64,000 nt of DNA from Streptococcus sp. HMSC078D09. GTDB taxonomy: Bacteria; Bacillota; Bacilli; Lactobacillales; Streptococcaceae. The notes below the pieces were generated by a model. That model worked only from the letters and a program-made list of their open reading frames with translations. It did not search any database and had not been told where the DNA came from. The stretch covers positions 666,410-730,409 of the forward strand of contig NZ_KV813675.1 of assembly GCF_001813675.1 (NCBI RefSeq), in the 5' to 3' direction. Every line of letters begins with the position of its first letter. The stretch's first letter is position 1. Made by a program: the position numbers and the translations under genes. Of the stretch, positions 17,922-25,327 are shown piece after piece.

Positions 17922-18396
17922 CAGTTTCTTCCTCCGTTTTTACTGGTTGAATATAAGATAGGGTTTCAAGATAAAGTTGAACTGTCTGACAGGCAGAGCG
18001 AATGATGGGAGCGATCGGCTCTTTTTGCTCATTGAGATAAGCGACAAAGCTATTATAGAGAAGATCTGAGCTTGCCTGGTCCTGCAAGAAGTTTAAGGTA
18101 GAAGCGATCTCCTGAATAGAAAAGACCGTTTTTAAGGTTGTAATAGCAATCAAGCGAGCCACCTGTCTACGCTGGTATTTCTTCTTATCTGGTTTTTCGA
18201 CATAACCATGTTTTACGTAATTGTTGATCATAGCAGCCGTCAAGCCCTTGTCTGAAGAAGAGAGAACAGGTGCACAGGTTTTATTGACATAAAGTAGGAC
18301 CTGATCAAGATAGAGGTCTAGCTCAGGCAGTTGCTCCCACGTTGGATAGGAAAAAGTGGACACTAAATCTTCACCTTTCTTTAATCTAGTTTTCAT
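17896..18396 (-). CDS. DUF1836 protein, putative MerR-like regulator
   Basis: A 166-residue protein matching DUF1836: ELDLYLDQVLLYVN, SSDKGLTAAMINNYVKHGYV and YQRRQVARLIAITTLKTVFSI. The middle resembles a MerR-like helix-turn-helix, so a DNA-binding role is plausible. It heads a two-gene operon with hemolysin III. The start codon has no ribosome site; instead an extended -10 (minus-strand TGT-TATTAT, 18411-18403) ends exactly six bases before the ATG, which suggests a leaderless transcript. Confidence 0.8.
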   Translation of the reverse strand: MKTRLKKGEDLVSTFSYPTWEQLPELDLYLDQVLLYVNKTCAPVLSSSDKGLTAAMINNYVKHGYVEKPDKKKYQRRQVARLIAITTLKTVFSIQEIASTLNFLQDQASSDLLYNSFVAYLNEQKEPIAPIIRSACQTVQLYLETLSYIQPVKTEEETDELHHETK

Positions 18397-18402
18397 AACT
18401 AG

Positions 18403-18411
18403 ATAATAACA
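18403..18411 (-). promoter_or_regulatory. Extended -10 of the DUF1836 gene
   Basis: Minus-strand TGT followed by TATTAT, then CTAGTT, then the ATG. The six-base gap places the expected transcription start at the initiation codon. Confidence 0.6.
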
Positions 18412-18447
18412 TTAATAAAAACTCCTGTCAAGAAAATTTGAAAAATA

Positions 18448-18456
18448 TGGTACAAT
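18448..18456 (+). promoter_or_regulatory. Extended -10 of yaaA
   Basis: TGG followed by TACAAT at 18451-18456, then AGACCT, then the ATG at 18463. There is no Shine-Dalgarno between the -10 and the start codon, so the message is predicted to be leaderless. Confidence 0.65.
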
Positions 18457-18462
18457 AGACCT

Positions 18463-19188
18463 ATGAAAATTTTAATTCCATCCGCTAAAGAACTCAACGA
18501 ACAGGTTCGTATCGTCGAGCCCCAACCCTTATCACAGAAAACAAAAACAATCCTCCAGGCTTTGAAGGAATTCTCGCTAGAAAAATTAGCGGCCTTTTAC
18601 GGGATTTCAGAGGAAAGAGCCCTTATCGAAAAAGAAAGAATTGAGGTTTTGATAGATGGGACTGCCAAGACCTATCCTGCTTTGGAGCTATTTGACGGCC
18701 TCATGTACCGGAGTATCGATCGTCAAGACTTATCTGAAAAAGAGCAGGCTTATCTGCAGGAGCATTTGTTGATCACGACTGCTTTATACGGTGTGCTACC
18801 TGCCTATGCAGGGATTGCTCCCCATCGCTTGGATTTTATGATGAAGTTAAAACCAGCTGGAAGGTCTTTAAAGGCACTTTGGAAAGAGGACTATGATCAG
18901 GCAGTAGAAGGTGAAGAACAGATCTTATCTCTTTTGTCTTCTGAGTTTGAACAGGTCTTTTCAAAAGCCATTCGTGAACGAATGATTCGGATCAAATTCA
19001 TGGAGAATCGTGGTGGGACACTGAAGATTCACTCAACGATTTCAAAGAAAGCACGTGGGGCCATGGTGACAGCCATGATGAAGGAAGAAATCACCCATCT
19101 AGAAGATCTGAAATCACTAGAAGTAGCAGGTTTCTCTTATCGTGAGGATTTATCGCAAGAGAAAGAATGGGTCTTTGTGAAAGAATAA
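18463..19188 (+). CDS. yaaA: Peroxide stress protein YaaA family
   Basis: A 241-residue protein of the YaaA/DUF328 family: MKILIPSAKELNE at the start, YPALELFDGLMYRSID near residue 70, ITTALYGVLPAYAGIAPHRLDF near 105, then LKALWKEDYD and the C-terminal GAMVTAMMKEEI. E. coli YaaA lowers free iron and DNA damage during peroxide stress; a similar role here is inferred from family. It is a single gene with its own terminator, divergent from DUF1836. Confidence 0.9.
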   Translation: MKILIPSAKELNEQVRIVEPQPLSQKTKTILQALKEFSLEKLAAFYGISEERALIEKERIEVLIDGTAKTYPALELFDGLMYRSIDRQDLSEKEQAYLQEHLLITTALYGVLPAYAGIAPHRLDFMMKLKPAGRSLKALWKEDYDQAVEGEEQILSLLSSEFEQVFSKAIRERMIRIKFMENRGGTLKIHSTISKKARGAMVTAMMKEEITHLEDLKSLEVAGFSYREDLSQEKEWVFVKE

Positions 19189-19193
19189 ATAAA

Positions 19194-19226
19194 AATATTC
19201 CTGAGAAGCGTCAGGAATATTTTTTG
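19194..19226 (+). terminator. yaaA terminator
   Basis: An 11-bp perfect stem (AATATTCCTGA/TCAGGAATATT) with a six-base loop, followed by TTTT. Its mirrored A/T flanks allow weaker action on the opposite strand too, where marR ends. Confidence 0.85.
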
Positions 19227-19305
19227 ATCTGTTAGATAAAGAGAATGCACGATGAAAACTCCAAAATAGAAGATTTTGGAGTCAGAATCGTCTTGAGCAG
19301 TAGGC

Positions 19306-19752
19306 TTAGGCGATATGTTTGAATTTCTTCAAGAGTTCTGTCAACTCAGCTTGCTCGCCACTATTAAAGACTTGCATCAAGCGTTGAATATTTTTGATAT
19401 GATCTGGAAGAGCTTCTTCGATCTTTTTACGACCGGCATCTGTAATAGATACAAGATAAGCACGGCGGTCTTCTGGATCGGTTTCGCGTGTAATCCAACC
19501 ATCGCGGACCATATTGCGAATAACCACAGTCATATTTCCAGAGGTCGCAAGAATGCTATCAATCAGATCTTGAATGCGGAGATCGCCTTTGCTGTACAAG
19601 GTCTCAAGTACAGAGAATTGAGTTGGTGTCAACTGGTGCTTTTTAAAGATATGAGCCTCAGACGCACGGATCAATCGTTCTGCCTTGTGGAAGACGATCA
19701 TGGTTTTTAAATCTACGTTTGCTTCTTTGAATAATCTCTTTAAATTTTCCAT
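19306..19752 (-). CDS. MarR family transcriptional regulator
   Basis: A 148-residue winged-helix repressor. LTPTQFSVLETLYSKGDLRIQDL and ATSGNMTVVIRNMVRDGWI form the helix-turn-helix, and DPEDRRAYLVSITDAGRKKIEE is the wing characteristic of MarR proteins. The ligand and targets are unknown; no obvious regulated gene shares its transcript. An imperfect palindrome, GTTACA-AAAT-TGTGAC at 19808-19823, lies about 45 bases upstream of its promoter and could be an operator. The ATG follows an extended -10 by six bases without a ribosome site. Confidence 0.88.
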   Translation of the reverse strand: MENLKRLFKEANVDLKTMIVFHKAERLIRASEAHIFKKHQLTPTQFSVLETLYSKGDLRIQDLIDSILATSGNMTVVIRNMVRDGWITRETDPEDRRAYLVSITDAGRKKIEEALPDHIKNIQRLMQVFNSGEQAELTELLKKFKHIA

Positions 19753-19758
19753 ATCTAT

Positions 19759-19767
19759 ATTTTATCA
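19759..19767 (-). promoter_or_regulatory. Extended -10 of the marR-type gene
   Basis: Minus-strand TGA followed by TAAAAT, then ATAGAT, then ATG. Same spacing as the promoters of the RsmC-like, yaaA and DUF1836 genes. Confidence 0.6.
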
Positions 19768-19983
19768 ATAAATAGTATTTCTGTCGTTTAATTTTATTTT
19801 CAAATTAGTTACAAAATTGTGACAAATTTATTAAACTATGAACAAATGATAGCGAAGGTGTTAATTTTACTTTGTTTATCAAATAATTTTATACTAAAAC
19901 ATTGCAACAGGTATGAAATATTAGTAACAATTCTTTCTTGAAAATCTATAGAATTCTAGGTAGCTTTGGTGTATAATGAGGGA

Positions 19984-20457
19984 GTGAAACAGAAAAATAA
20001 TCTTTTTATAGTATGGCAACATATAATAGGAATCTGTATCTTAGTGTTGACGATCCTTTTTTCTTGGCTATTTCTTGCTGAAAAAACTTCTGATCGCTTG
20101 CAGGATCAAATGGCGCAAGCAAGAAAAATAGCTCTGTCTCACTCTTCGATTGCGACCATTGAGACGGAGAGTTTCTTTCATGGCAAAGAAGCCTATCTTT
20201 CCTTTATTGGCAAGGACCAAGAGGGGCAAGAACTAGCGGTTTTGGTGGCGCAGGCGGATGATGCAGTCTATACCTACCCTTTGAAAGAAGGAGTTAGTTC
20301 CAAAGAGGCAGCTTCTGTCGTCAAAGAGAAGAGTCGGGACGCGATTGATTGGGTAACTTTTGGACGCTTTAAAGGCAAACCGATCTGGGAAGTCAAGGCC
20401 GGGAGCTCCTATTATGTGGTGGATTTCAAGACTGGAAAAGTCACCGGTGTTTTTTAG
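19984..20457 (+). CDS. ypmB: YpmB-like DUF5590 membrane-anchored protein
   Basis: About 157 residues with one N-terminal membrane helix (IIGICILVLTILFSWLFLA) and a secreted-side domain ending WEVKAGSSYYVVDFKTGKVTGVF, typical of YpmB/DUF5590. The ypmB-aminotransferase-asnS order is conserved in Firmicutes. The start is uncertain: GTG at 19984 lies six bases after a perfect TATAAT (19972-19977) with GAGGGA directly abutting it, while a TTG at 19966 in the same frame would overlap the -10. GTG is preferred, giving a leaderless or nearly leaderless message. Confidence 0.75.
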   Translation: MKQKNNLFIVWQHIIGICILVLTILFSWLFLAEKTSDRLQDQMAQARKIALSHSSIATIETESFFHGKEAYLSFIGKDQEGQELAVLVAQADDAVYTYPLKEGVSSKEAASVVKEKSRDAIDWVTFGRFKGKPIWEVKAGSSYYVVDFKTGKVTGVF

Positions 20458-20473
20458 GATTTGAGGAGGAAAT

Positions 20474-21652
20474 ATGAAGTTATCAAATCGTGTATTGGAA
20501 ATGGAAGAAAGTGTGACCTTGGCTGCAAATGCGCGTGCCAAAGCTTTGGCAGCAGAAGGTCGTGATATCTTAAGTTTGACCCTGGGTCAACCTGACTTTG
20601 CGACTCCAAAAAATATTCAAGAAGCAGCAGTCGCATCCATTGAGGATGGTCGCGCTAGCTTTTATACGGTCGCATCTGGACTTCCAGAATTGAAGGATGC
20701 CATTAGCGACTATATGAAAGAGTTTTATGGCTATGCTGTGAACCGTAATGAAGTAGTGGTCGGTACTGGTGCCAAGTTTATCCTCTATGCCTTCTTTACT
20801 TCTGTCATTAATCCAGGAGATGAAGTCATCATTCCAACCCCTTGCTGGGTTTCTTATGTAGACCAGGTCAAGATGGTAGAAGGCACACCTGTTACTTTCC
20901 AAACAACAGAAGAAAATCACTTCAAGGCTACGGTAGAGCAACTGGAAGCAGCACGGACAGACAAGACCAAGGTGGTCTTGCTGAACTCGCCATCCAATCC
21001 AACAGGAATGATCTACAGTAAAGAAGAACTCGAGGCAATCGGAAATTGGGCTGTCGAACATGACATCTTGATTTTGGCAGACGATATCTATGGGCGATTG
21101 GTCTATAATGGCAATACCTTTACGCCTATTTCTAGCTTATCAGAAGCGATTCGCAAGCAAACTATCGTGATTAACGGAGTTTCTAAAACCTATGCTATGA
21201 CTGGTTGGCGGGTTGGTTTTGCAGTGGGTGATCCAGAGATTATTGGAGCCATGGCCAAGGTGATCAGCCAAACAACTTCCAACTTAACAACCGTTTCCCA
21301 ATATGCTGCAATCGAAGCCCTCACAGGAGATCAATCTTCTATTGAGATCATGCGTCAAGCTTTTGAAGAGCGCTTAAATACTATTTATCCTTTGTTGAAT
21401 GAAGTACCTGGTTTTGAAGCCATCAAACCTCAAGGAGCCTTCTATCTCTTCCCAAATGTCAAGAAGGCCATGGAGATGAAGGGCTATACGGATGTGACGG
21501 AATTTACCACAGCAATTTTAGAAGAAGCAGAGGTTGCTTTAGTAACGGGAGCTGGCTTTGGTGCCCCTGAAAATGTTCGCTTGTCTTATGCGACAGATTT
21601 GGATACCCTGAAAGAAGCTGTTCGCCGCCTCAAGGCCTTTATGGAAAAATAA
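20474..21652 (+). CDS. PLP-dependent aminotransferase, probable aspartate aminotransferase
   Basis: A 392-residue class I aminotransferase, subgroup I-gamma. LSLTLGQPDFATPKNI opens the fold, VVLLNSPSNPTGMIY binds the cofactor, ILADDIYGRLVYNG follows, and SKTYAMTGWRVGF contains the PLP-binding lysine. Transfers amino groups between aspartate (or aromatic amino acids) and 2-oxoglutarate. Placement between ypmB and asnS mirrors Bacillus aspB-asnS, supporting aspartate as substrate. GAGGAGG precedes the ATG. Confidence 0.88.
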   Translation: MKLSNRVLEMEESVTLAANARAKALAAEGRDILSLTLGQPDFATPKNIQEAAVASIEDGRASFYTVASGLPELKDAISDYMKEFYGYAVNRNEVVVGTGAKFILYAFFTSVINPGDEVIIPTPCWVSYVDQVKMVEGTPVTFQTTEENHFKATVEQLEAARTDKTKVVLLNSPSNPTGMIYSKEELEAIGNWAVEHDILILADDIYGRLVYNGNTFTPISSLSEAIRKQTIVINGVSKTYAMTGWRVGFAVGDPEIIGAMAKVISQTTSNLTTVSQYAAIEALTGDQSSIEIMRQAFEERLNTIYPLLNEVPGFEAIKPQGAFYLFPNVKKAMEMKGYTDVTEFTTAILEEAEVALVTGAGFGAPENVRLSYATDLDTLKEAVRRLKAFMEK

Positions 21653-21659
21653 AATCGCA

Positions 21660-21692
21660 AGATCCTTAGTAATGAGCTGGGGATCTTTTTCT
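21660..21692 (+). terminator. Hairpin terminator between aminotransferase and asnS
   Basis: AGATCC (21660-21665) pairs with GGATCT (21681-21686), followed by TTTTTC. A separate -10-like sequence (GATACAAT, about 21746-21753) lies before asnS, so asnS probably has both readthrough and its own promoter. Confidence 0.7.
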
Positions 21693-21800
21693 TTTAAAAA
21701 AATCTAGTTTTCACAGGTAGAATCTAGCACTGAAAGCCTTTTTATGATACAATTAAGAAGATAATGTCTTCGGACAAGTTTAACGAGAAAAGGAAGATGA

Positions 21801-23147
21801 ATGATGACAAAACGGATTACTATCATCGAAGTAAAAGATTACGTTGGTCAAGAAGTGACCATCGGTGCTTGGGTGGCCAACAAATCAGGTAAAGGAAAAA
21901 TTGCTTTCTTGCAATTGCGTGACGGTACTGCCTTTTTCCAAGGTGTGGCTTTTAAACCAAACTTTATCGAAAAATTTGGAGAAGAAGTGGGTCTTGAAAA
22001 ATTTGATACCATCAAACGCTTGAGCCAAGAAACATCTGTCTTTGTAACAGGGATTGTTAAAGAAGACGAGCGTTCTAAATTTGGTTATGAGCTCGATATC
22101 ACAGATATTGAAGTGATCGGTGAATCACAAGATTACCCAATCACTCCAAAAGAACACGGTACAGACTTTTTGATGGACAACCGCCATTTGTGGCTTCGTT
22201 CACGCAAGCAAGTTGCTGTGATGCAAATCCGTAATGCTATTATCTATGCAACTTATGAGTTCTTCGATAAGAACGGTTTCATGAAGTTTGATAGCCCAAT
22301 TCTTTCAGGAAATGCGGCGGAAGATTCAACTGAACTGTTTGAAACAGACTACTTCGGAACACCAGCCTACTTGAGCCAATCAGGTCAGCTTTATCTTGAA
22401 GCTGGTGCTATGGCCCTTGGTCGCGTCTTTGACTTTGGTCCAGTATTCCGTGCCGAAAAATCTAAGACTCGTCGTCACTTGACAGAGTTCTGGATGATGG
22501 ATGCTGAGTACTCTTACTTGACACACGATGAGTCACTTGACTTGCAAGAAGCTTATGTCAAAGCTCTTCTTCAAGGTGTTTTGGACCGTGCTCCTCAAGC
22601 ATTGGAAACATTGGAGCGTGATACGGAGCTCTTGAAACGCTACATTGCTGAACCATTCAAACGGATCACCTATGATGAAGCCATTGATCTCTTGCAAGAG
22701 CATGAAAATGATGAAGATGCGGATTATGAGCATTTGGAACATGGTGATGACTTCGGCTCACCACATGAAACTTGGATATCAAACCACTTTGGTGTGCCAA
22801 CATTTGTCATGAACTACCCAGCAGCTATCAAGGCCTTCTACATGAAACCAGTTCCTGGAAATCCAGAGCGCGTGCTTTGTGCAGACTTGCTTGCTCCAGA
22901 AGGCTATGGAGAAATCATCGGTGGCTCTATGCGTGAGGAAGACTACGATGCCCTTGTTGCAAAAATGGATGAACTTGGCATGGATCGTACAGAGTATGAA
23001 TTCTACCTTGATCTTCGTAAATACGGTACAGTTCCACACGGTGGATTTGGTATTGGGATTGAACGGATGGTTACCTTCGCGGCTGGTACTAAACACATCC
23101 GTGAAGCTATTCCATTCCCACGTATGTTGCATCGTATCAAACCTTAA
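21801..23147 (+). CDS. asnS: Asparaginyl-tRNA synthetase
   Basis: A 448-residue class IIb aminoacyl-tRNA synthetase that charges tRNA(Asn). The N-terminal OB-fold ([24 protein letters not shown]) binds the anticodon. [27 protein letters not shown] motif 2 ([18 protein letters not shown]) and motif 3 [10 protein letters not shown] are intact. Length is normal. AGGAAG precedes two adjacent ATG codons at 21801 and 21804; either may be used. The protein is nearly identical in pattern to other streptococcal AsnRS. Confidence 0.97.
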   Translation: MMTKRITIIEVKDYVGQEVTIGAWVANKSGKGKIAFLQLRDGTAFFQGVAFKPNFIEKFGEEVGLEKFDTIKRLSQETSVFVTGIVKEDERSKFGYELDITDIEVIGESQDYPITPKEHGTDFLMDNRHLWLRSRKQVAVMQIRNAIIYATYEFFDKNGFMKFDSPILSGNAAEDSTELFETDYFGTPAYLSQSGQLYLEAGAMALGRVFDFGPVFRAEKSKTRRHLTEFWMMDAEYSYLTHDESLDLQEAYVKALLQGVLDRAPQALETLERDTELLKRYIAEPFKRITYDEAIDLLQEHENDEDADYEHLEHGDDFGSPHETWISNHFGVPTFVMNYPAAIKAFYMKPVPGNPERVLCADLLAPEGYGEIIGGSMREEDYDALVAKMDELGMDRTEYEFYLDLRKYGTVPHGGFGIGIERMVTFAAGTKHIREAIPFPRMLHRIKP

Positions 23148-23154
23148 TAGACGT

Positions 23155-23180
23155 AAAAACGCCATTAGGCGTTTTTCACT
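23155..23180 (+). terminator. asnS terminator
   Basis: AAAAACGCC pairs with GGCGTTTTT around a four-base loop, with further pyrimidines after it. It lies eight bases after the asnS stop. Confidence 0.85.
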
Positions 23181-23215
23181 TTTATCTGCTTCAAAAAACT
23201 ATGAAAGGAATTTCA

Positions 23216-23932
23216 ATGCTGAAAATAGACATCATTGATGGGAAAGAATACGAGGAAGGCCAAGGATCTTTGATTGCGGATCTGGACCATTCCATTCAAC
23301 AGATGCTCAAGACTTCCTATCCTGAAAGTCAAATGGATGATTTTATCACGTATAAAAATTTGAGCCAATATTGTATGTATTATCTAGGTCAGATTATTGA
23401 TCGTGCCAATGATAAAAACGAAGCGATTAAACAGCAGGTGACAGCTGTCATGCCTGAAAGCGAGCGTCCCTTTAACGTTGAAGACCGCTTGACAGCCAGC
23501 TATACCTTCGGCCAGCGGGTGGCGGATTCTGTCGCACGCTTTGGTGGTTCATGGACTTTTATCATTAGTTTTATCCTGATGATGGCTATTTGGATGTTGA
23601 TTAATGTCTTGCATCCCTTTGGCTGGAATTTTGATCCTTACCCTTTCATCTTGCTGAATCTGGCACTTTCTACGATTGCGGCGATTCAAGCTCCTTTGAT
23701 CATGATGAGCCAAAACCGGGCGGCAGATTATGATCGCCTGCAAGCGCGAAATGACTTTAATGTCAATATGGAGTCGGAACGAGAAATTCGCTTACTGCAT
23801 ACGAAGATTGATCATATGGTGCAACAAGACCAGACGGATTTACTGGAAATTCAAAAGTTGCAAACCGAATTGTTGGTGTCCTTGTCTAATCAAGTGGCCC
23901 AGCTGCGTCAAGAAATGAATCAAGAAAAATGA
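23216..23932 (+). CDS. DUF1003 membrane protein
   Basis: A 238-residue protein with the DUF1003 core: GQRVADSVARFGGSWTFIISF, then two membrane helices (FILMMAIWMLINVL and ILLNLALSTIAAIQAPLIMM) and SQNRAADYDRLQARNDFNVN. A soluble coiled C-terminal tail of Gln- and Leu-rich heptads follows. Function of the family is unknown. GAAAGGAA precedes the ATG at 23216; an ATG five codons earlier overlaps that site. It is followed by an isolated ribosome site with ATG-TAG. Confidence 0.85.
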   Translation: MLKIDIIDGKEYEEGQGSLIADLDHSIQQMLKTSYPESQMDDFITYKNLSQYCMYYLGQIIDRANDKNEAIKQQVTAVMPESERPFNVEDRLTASYTFGQRVADSVARFGGSWTFIISFILMMAIWMLINVLHPFGWNFDPYPFILLNLALSTIAAIQAPLIMMSQNRAADYDRLQARNDFNVNMESEREIRLLHTKIDHMVQQDQTDLLEIQKLQTELLVSLSNQVAQLRQEMNQEK

Positions 23933-23952
23933 AGGAGGTTGAGAAAATGTAG
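23933..23952 (+). other. Start-stop minigene (strong ribosome site, ATG then TAG)
   Basis: AGGAGG at 23933-23938 directly follows the DUF1003 stop codon and sits eight bases before ATG (23947-23949), which is immediately followed by TAG. A ribosome could initiate and terminate at once. Whether this is a decayed gene start or a regulatory start-stop site cannot be told from sequence. Confidence 0.4.
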
Positions 23953-24010
23953 GCAACTCTAAGTAAGTCTTTTAGAAACACTTATATAATCTATTGAAAG
24001 AGGAAAAACA

Positions 24011-25210
24011 ATGTTTAAAAGAACTTACAAACGCAATATTTCACTCCTAGCAGGTCTGGAATTTACATCTTATTTTGGTATCACCAGTTTTTGGATTCTC
24101 TTTTTTATTCAAAATGGCCTTTCCTTACTACAAATCGGTCTATTAGAGAGTATCTTTCATGGGACGAGTCTCTTGTGTGAGATCCCATCTGGTATGTTAG
24201 CCGATCGCTTTAGCTACAAGACCAATCTCTATTTAGCTCGCTTGTCCAGTATTGGATCTTCTATCTTGATTTTATTTGGTCAGGGGAATTTTTGGATCTA
24301 TGCCATTGCTATGATGGTCAATGCTTGGTCTTATAATTTTGACTCAGGGACCAGTACGGCTTTCTTATTTGATTCAGCGGTGGAAGCGGGCCAAAAGGAC
24401 CGTTATCTTCAGATTTCTAGCTTTTTGTCTTGTGTGGCCGAAGTCACCCGAACGTTAGGAACAGTGGTGGCAGGCTTCTTTATTCACGGAGCATTGGCTT
24501 GGACCTACTATATTTCCATTGGCCTTTCCTTGCTTTCCATTCTATTGATTTTTCTCATGAAGGAGCCAGAGAGCAAGAGTGATGAACGAAGTCACTTGAC
24601 CTTAAAGCGGATATTGGAGGTAGTGAAACAAGAATGGCAGGACAAACCAGTCTTGTTTTACTGGATGCTCACCTATCAGTTGGTAGGGACCATCATGTGT
24701 ATGTTTTATTTTTATTACCAACAGAAAATCAGTGACTTAGCCAGTTGGCAAGTTTCGCTCATCATGTTAATTGGTAGTGGATTCAATCTCCTAGCGGTTT
24801 ATTTGGCCAGTCAAATCGGGAAAAAATGGAATAGTAATCAAGTCTTTCCGATTCTGGTTGCACTGACAGGTTTGGTCTTGCTTTTGGTAGGTGTAAAGAC
24901 TCCATTCGCATATCTGAGTGTCTATCTCTTGACCAATGCCCTTTATGCCGTTTATCAACCCATCTACTACAATGATTTACAGGCTTATCTGCCTTCCAGT
25001 GTACGAGCAACCATGCTGAGTATCAATTCGATGATGTTTAGTCTATTTATGATTGTCATCTTCCCTTTGACTGGTTGGTTCATTGATAGCTGTTGCTTTG
25101 TAGCAGTCTTTATCGTATTAGGCCTTATAACGCTATTCTCTTTCCCTCTCTTGATGTTTGGATTGGGGAAAATGGGAAAGATCTTAAGTAAGGTAACAAA
25201 GAAGGAATAA
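24011..25210 (+). CDS. MFS transporter
   Basis: A 399-residue protein with about twelve membrane helices. The loop between helices 2 and 3 carries EIPSGMLADRFSYKTNLYLAR, a variant of the major facilitator motif GxLaDrxGrk. The central loop (KEPESKSDERSHLTL) separates two six-helix halves. Drug or metabolite export is likely, but the substrate cannot be inferred. AGAGGAAAAAC precedes the ATG. It is a single-gene unit with a terminator before the next ABC operon. Confidence 0.85.
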   Translation: MFKRTYKRNISLLAGLEFTSYFGITSFWILFFIQNGLSLLQIGLLESIFHGTSLLCEIPSGMLADRFSYKTNLYLARLSSIGSSILILFGQGNFWIYAIAMMVNAWSYNFDSGTSTAFLFDSAVEAGQKDRYLQISSFLSCVAEVTRTLGTVVAGFFIHGALAWTYYISIGLSLLSILLIFLMKEPESKSDERSHLTLKRILEVVKQEWQDKPVLFYWMLTYQLVGTIMCMFYFYYQQKISDLASWQVSLIMLIGSGFNLLAVYLASQIGKKWNSNQVFPILVALTGLVLLLVGVKTPFAYLSVYLLTNALYAVYQPIYYNDLQAYLPSSVRATMLSINSMMFSLFMIVIFPLTGWFIDSCCFVAVFIVLGLITLFSFPLLMFGLGKMGKILSKVTKKE

Positions 25211-25241
25211 GATTTCTGACCTTCATCTGGCCAGTATTCAA

Positions 25242-25270
25242 CTCTCTCTGCTCTGCAGGGAGAGTTTTTT
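25242..25270 (+). terminator. Terminator of the MFS gene
   Basis: A CTCTC...GGAGAG stem around CTGC/GCAG bases is followed by six T. It lies about 30 bases after the MFS stop codon. Confidence 0.75.
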
Positions 25271-25327
25271 CATCTTAAGAATTTGTGGTAAAATATGTAT
25301 ATCCATTAAAAAAAAGAATCGAGTCGT

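Noticed and set aside
19753..19983. A further gene in the AT-rich gap between marR and ypmB
   Set aside because: No frame with a start and ribosome site; it holds the marR-type promoter, a possible operator palindrome at 19808-19823 and the ypmB promoter.
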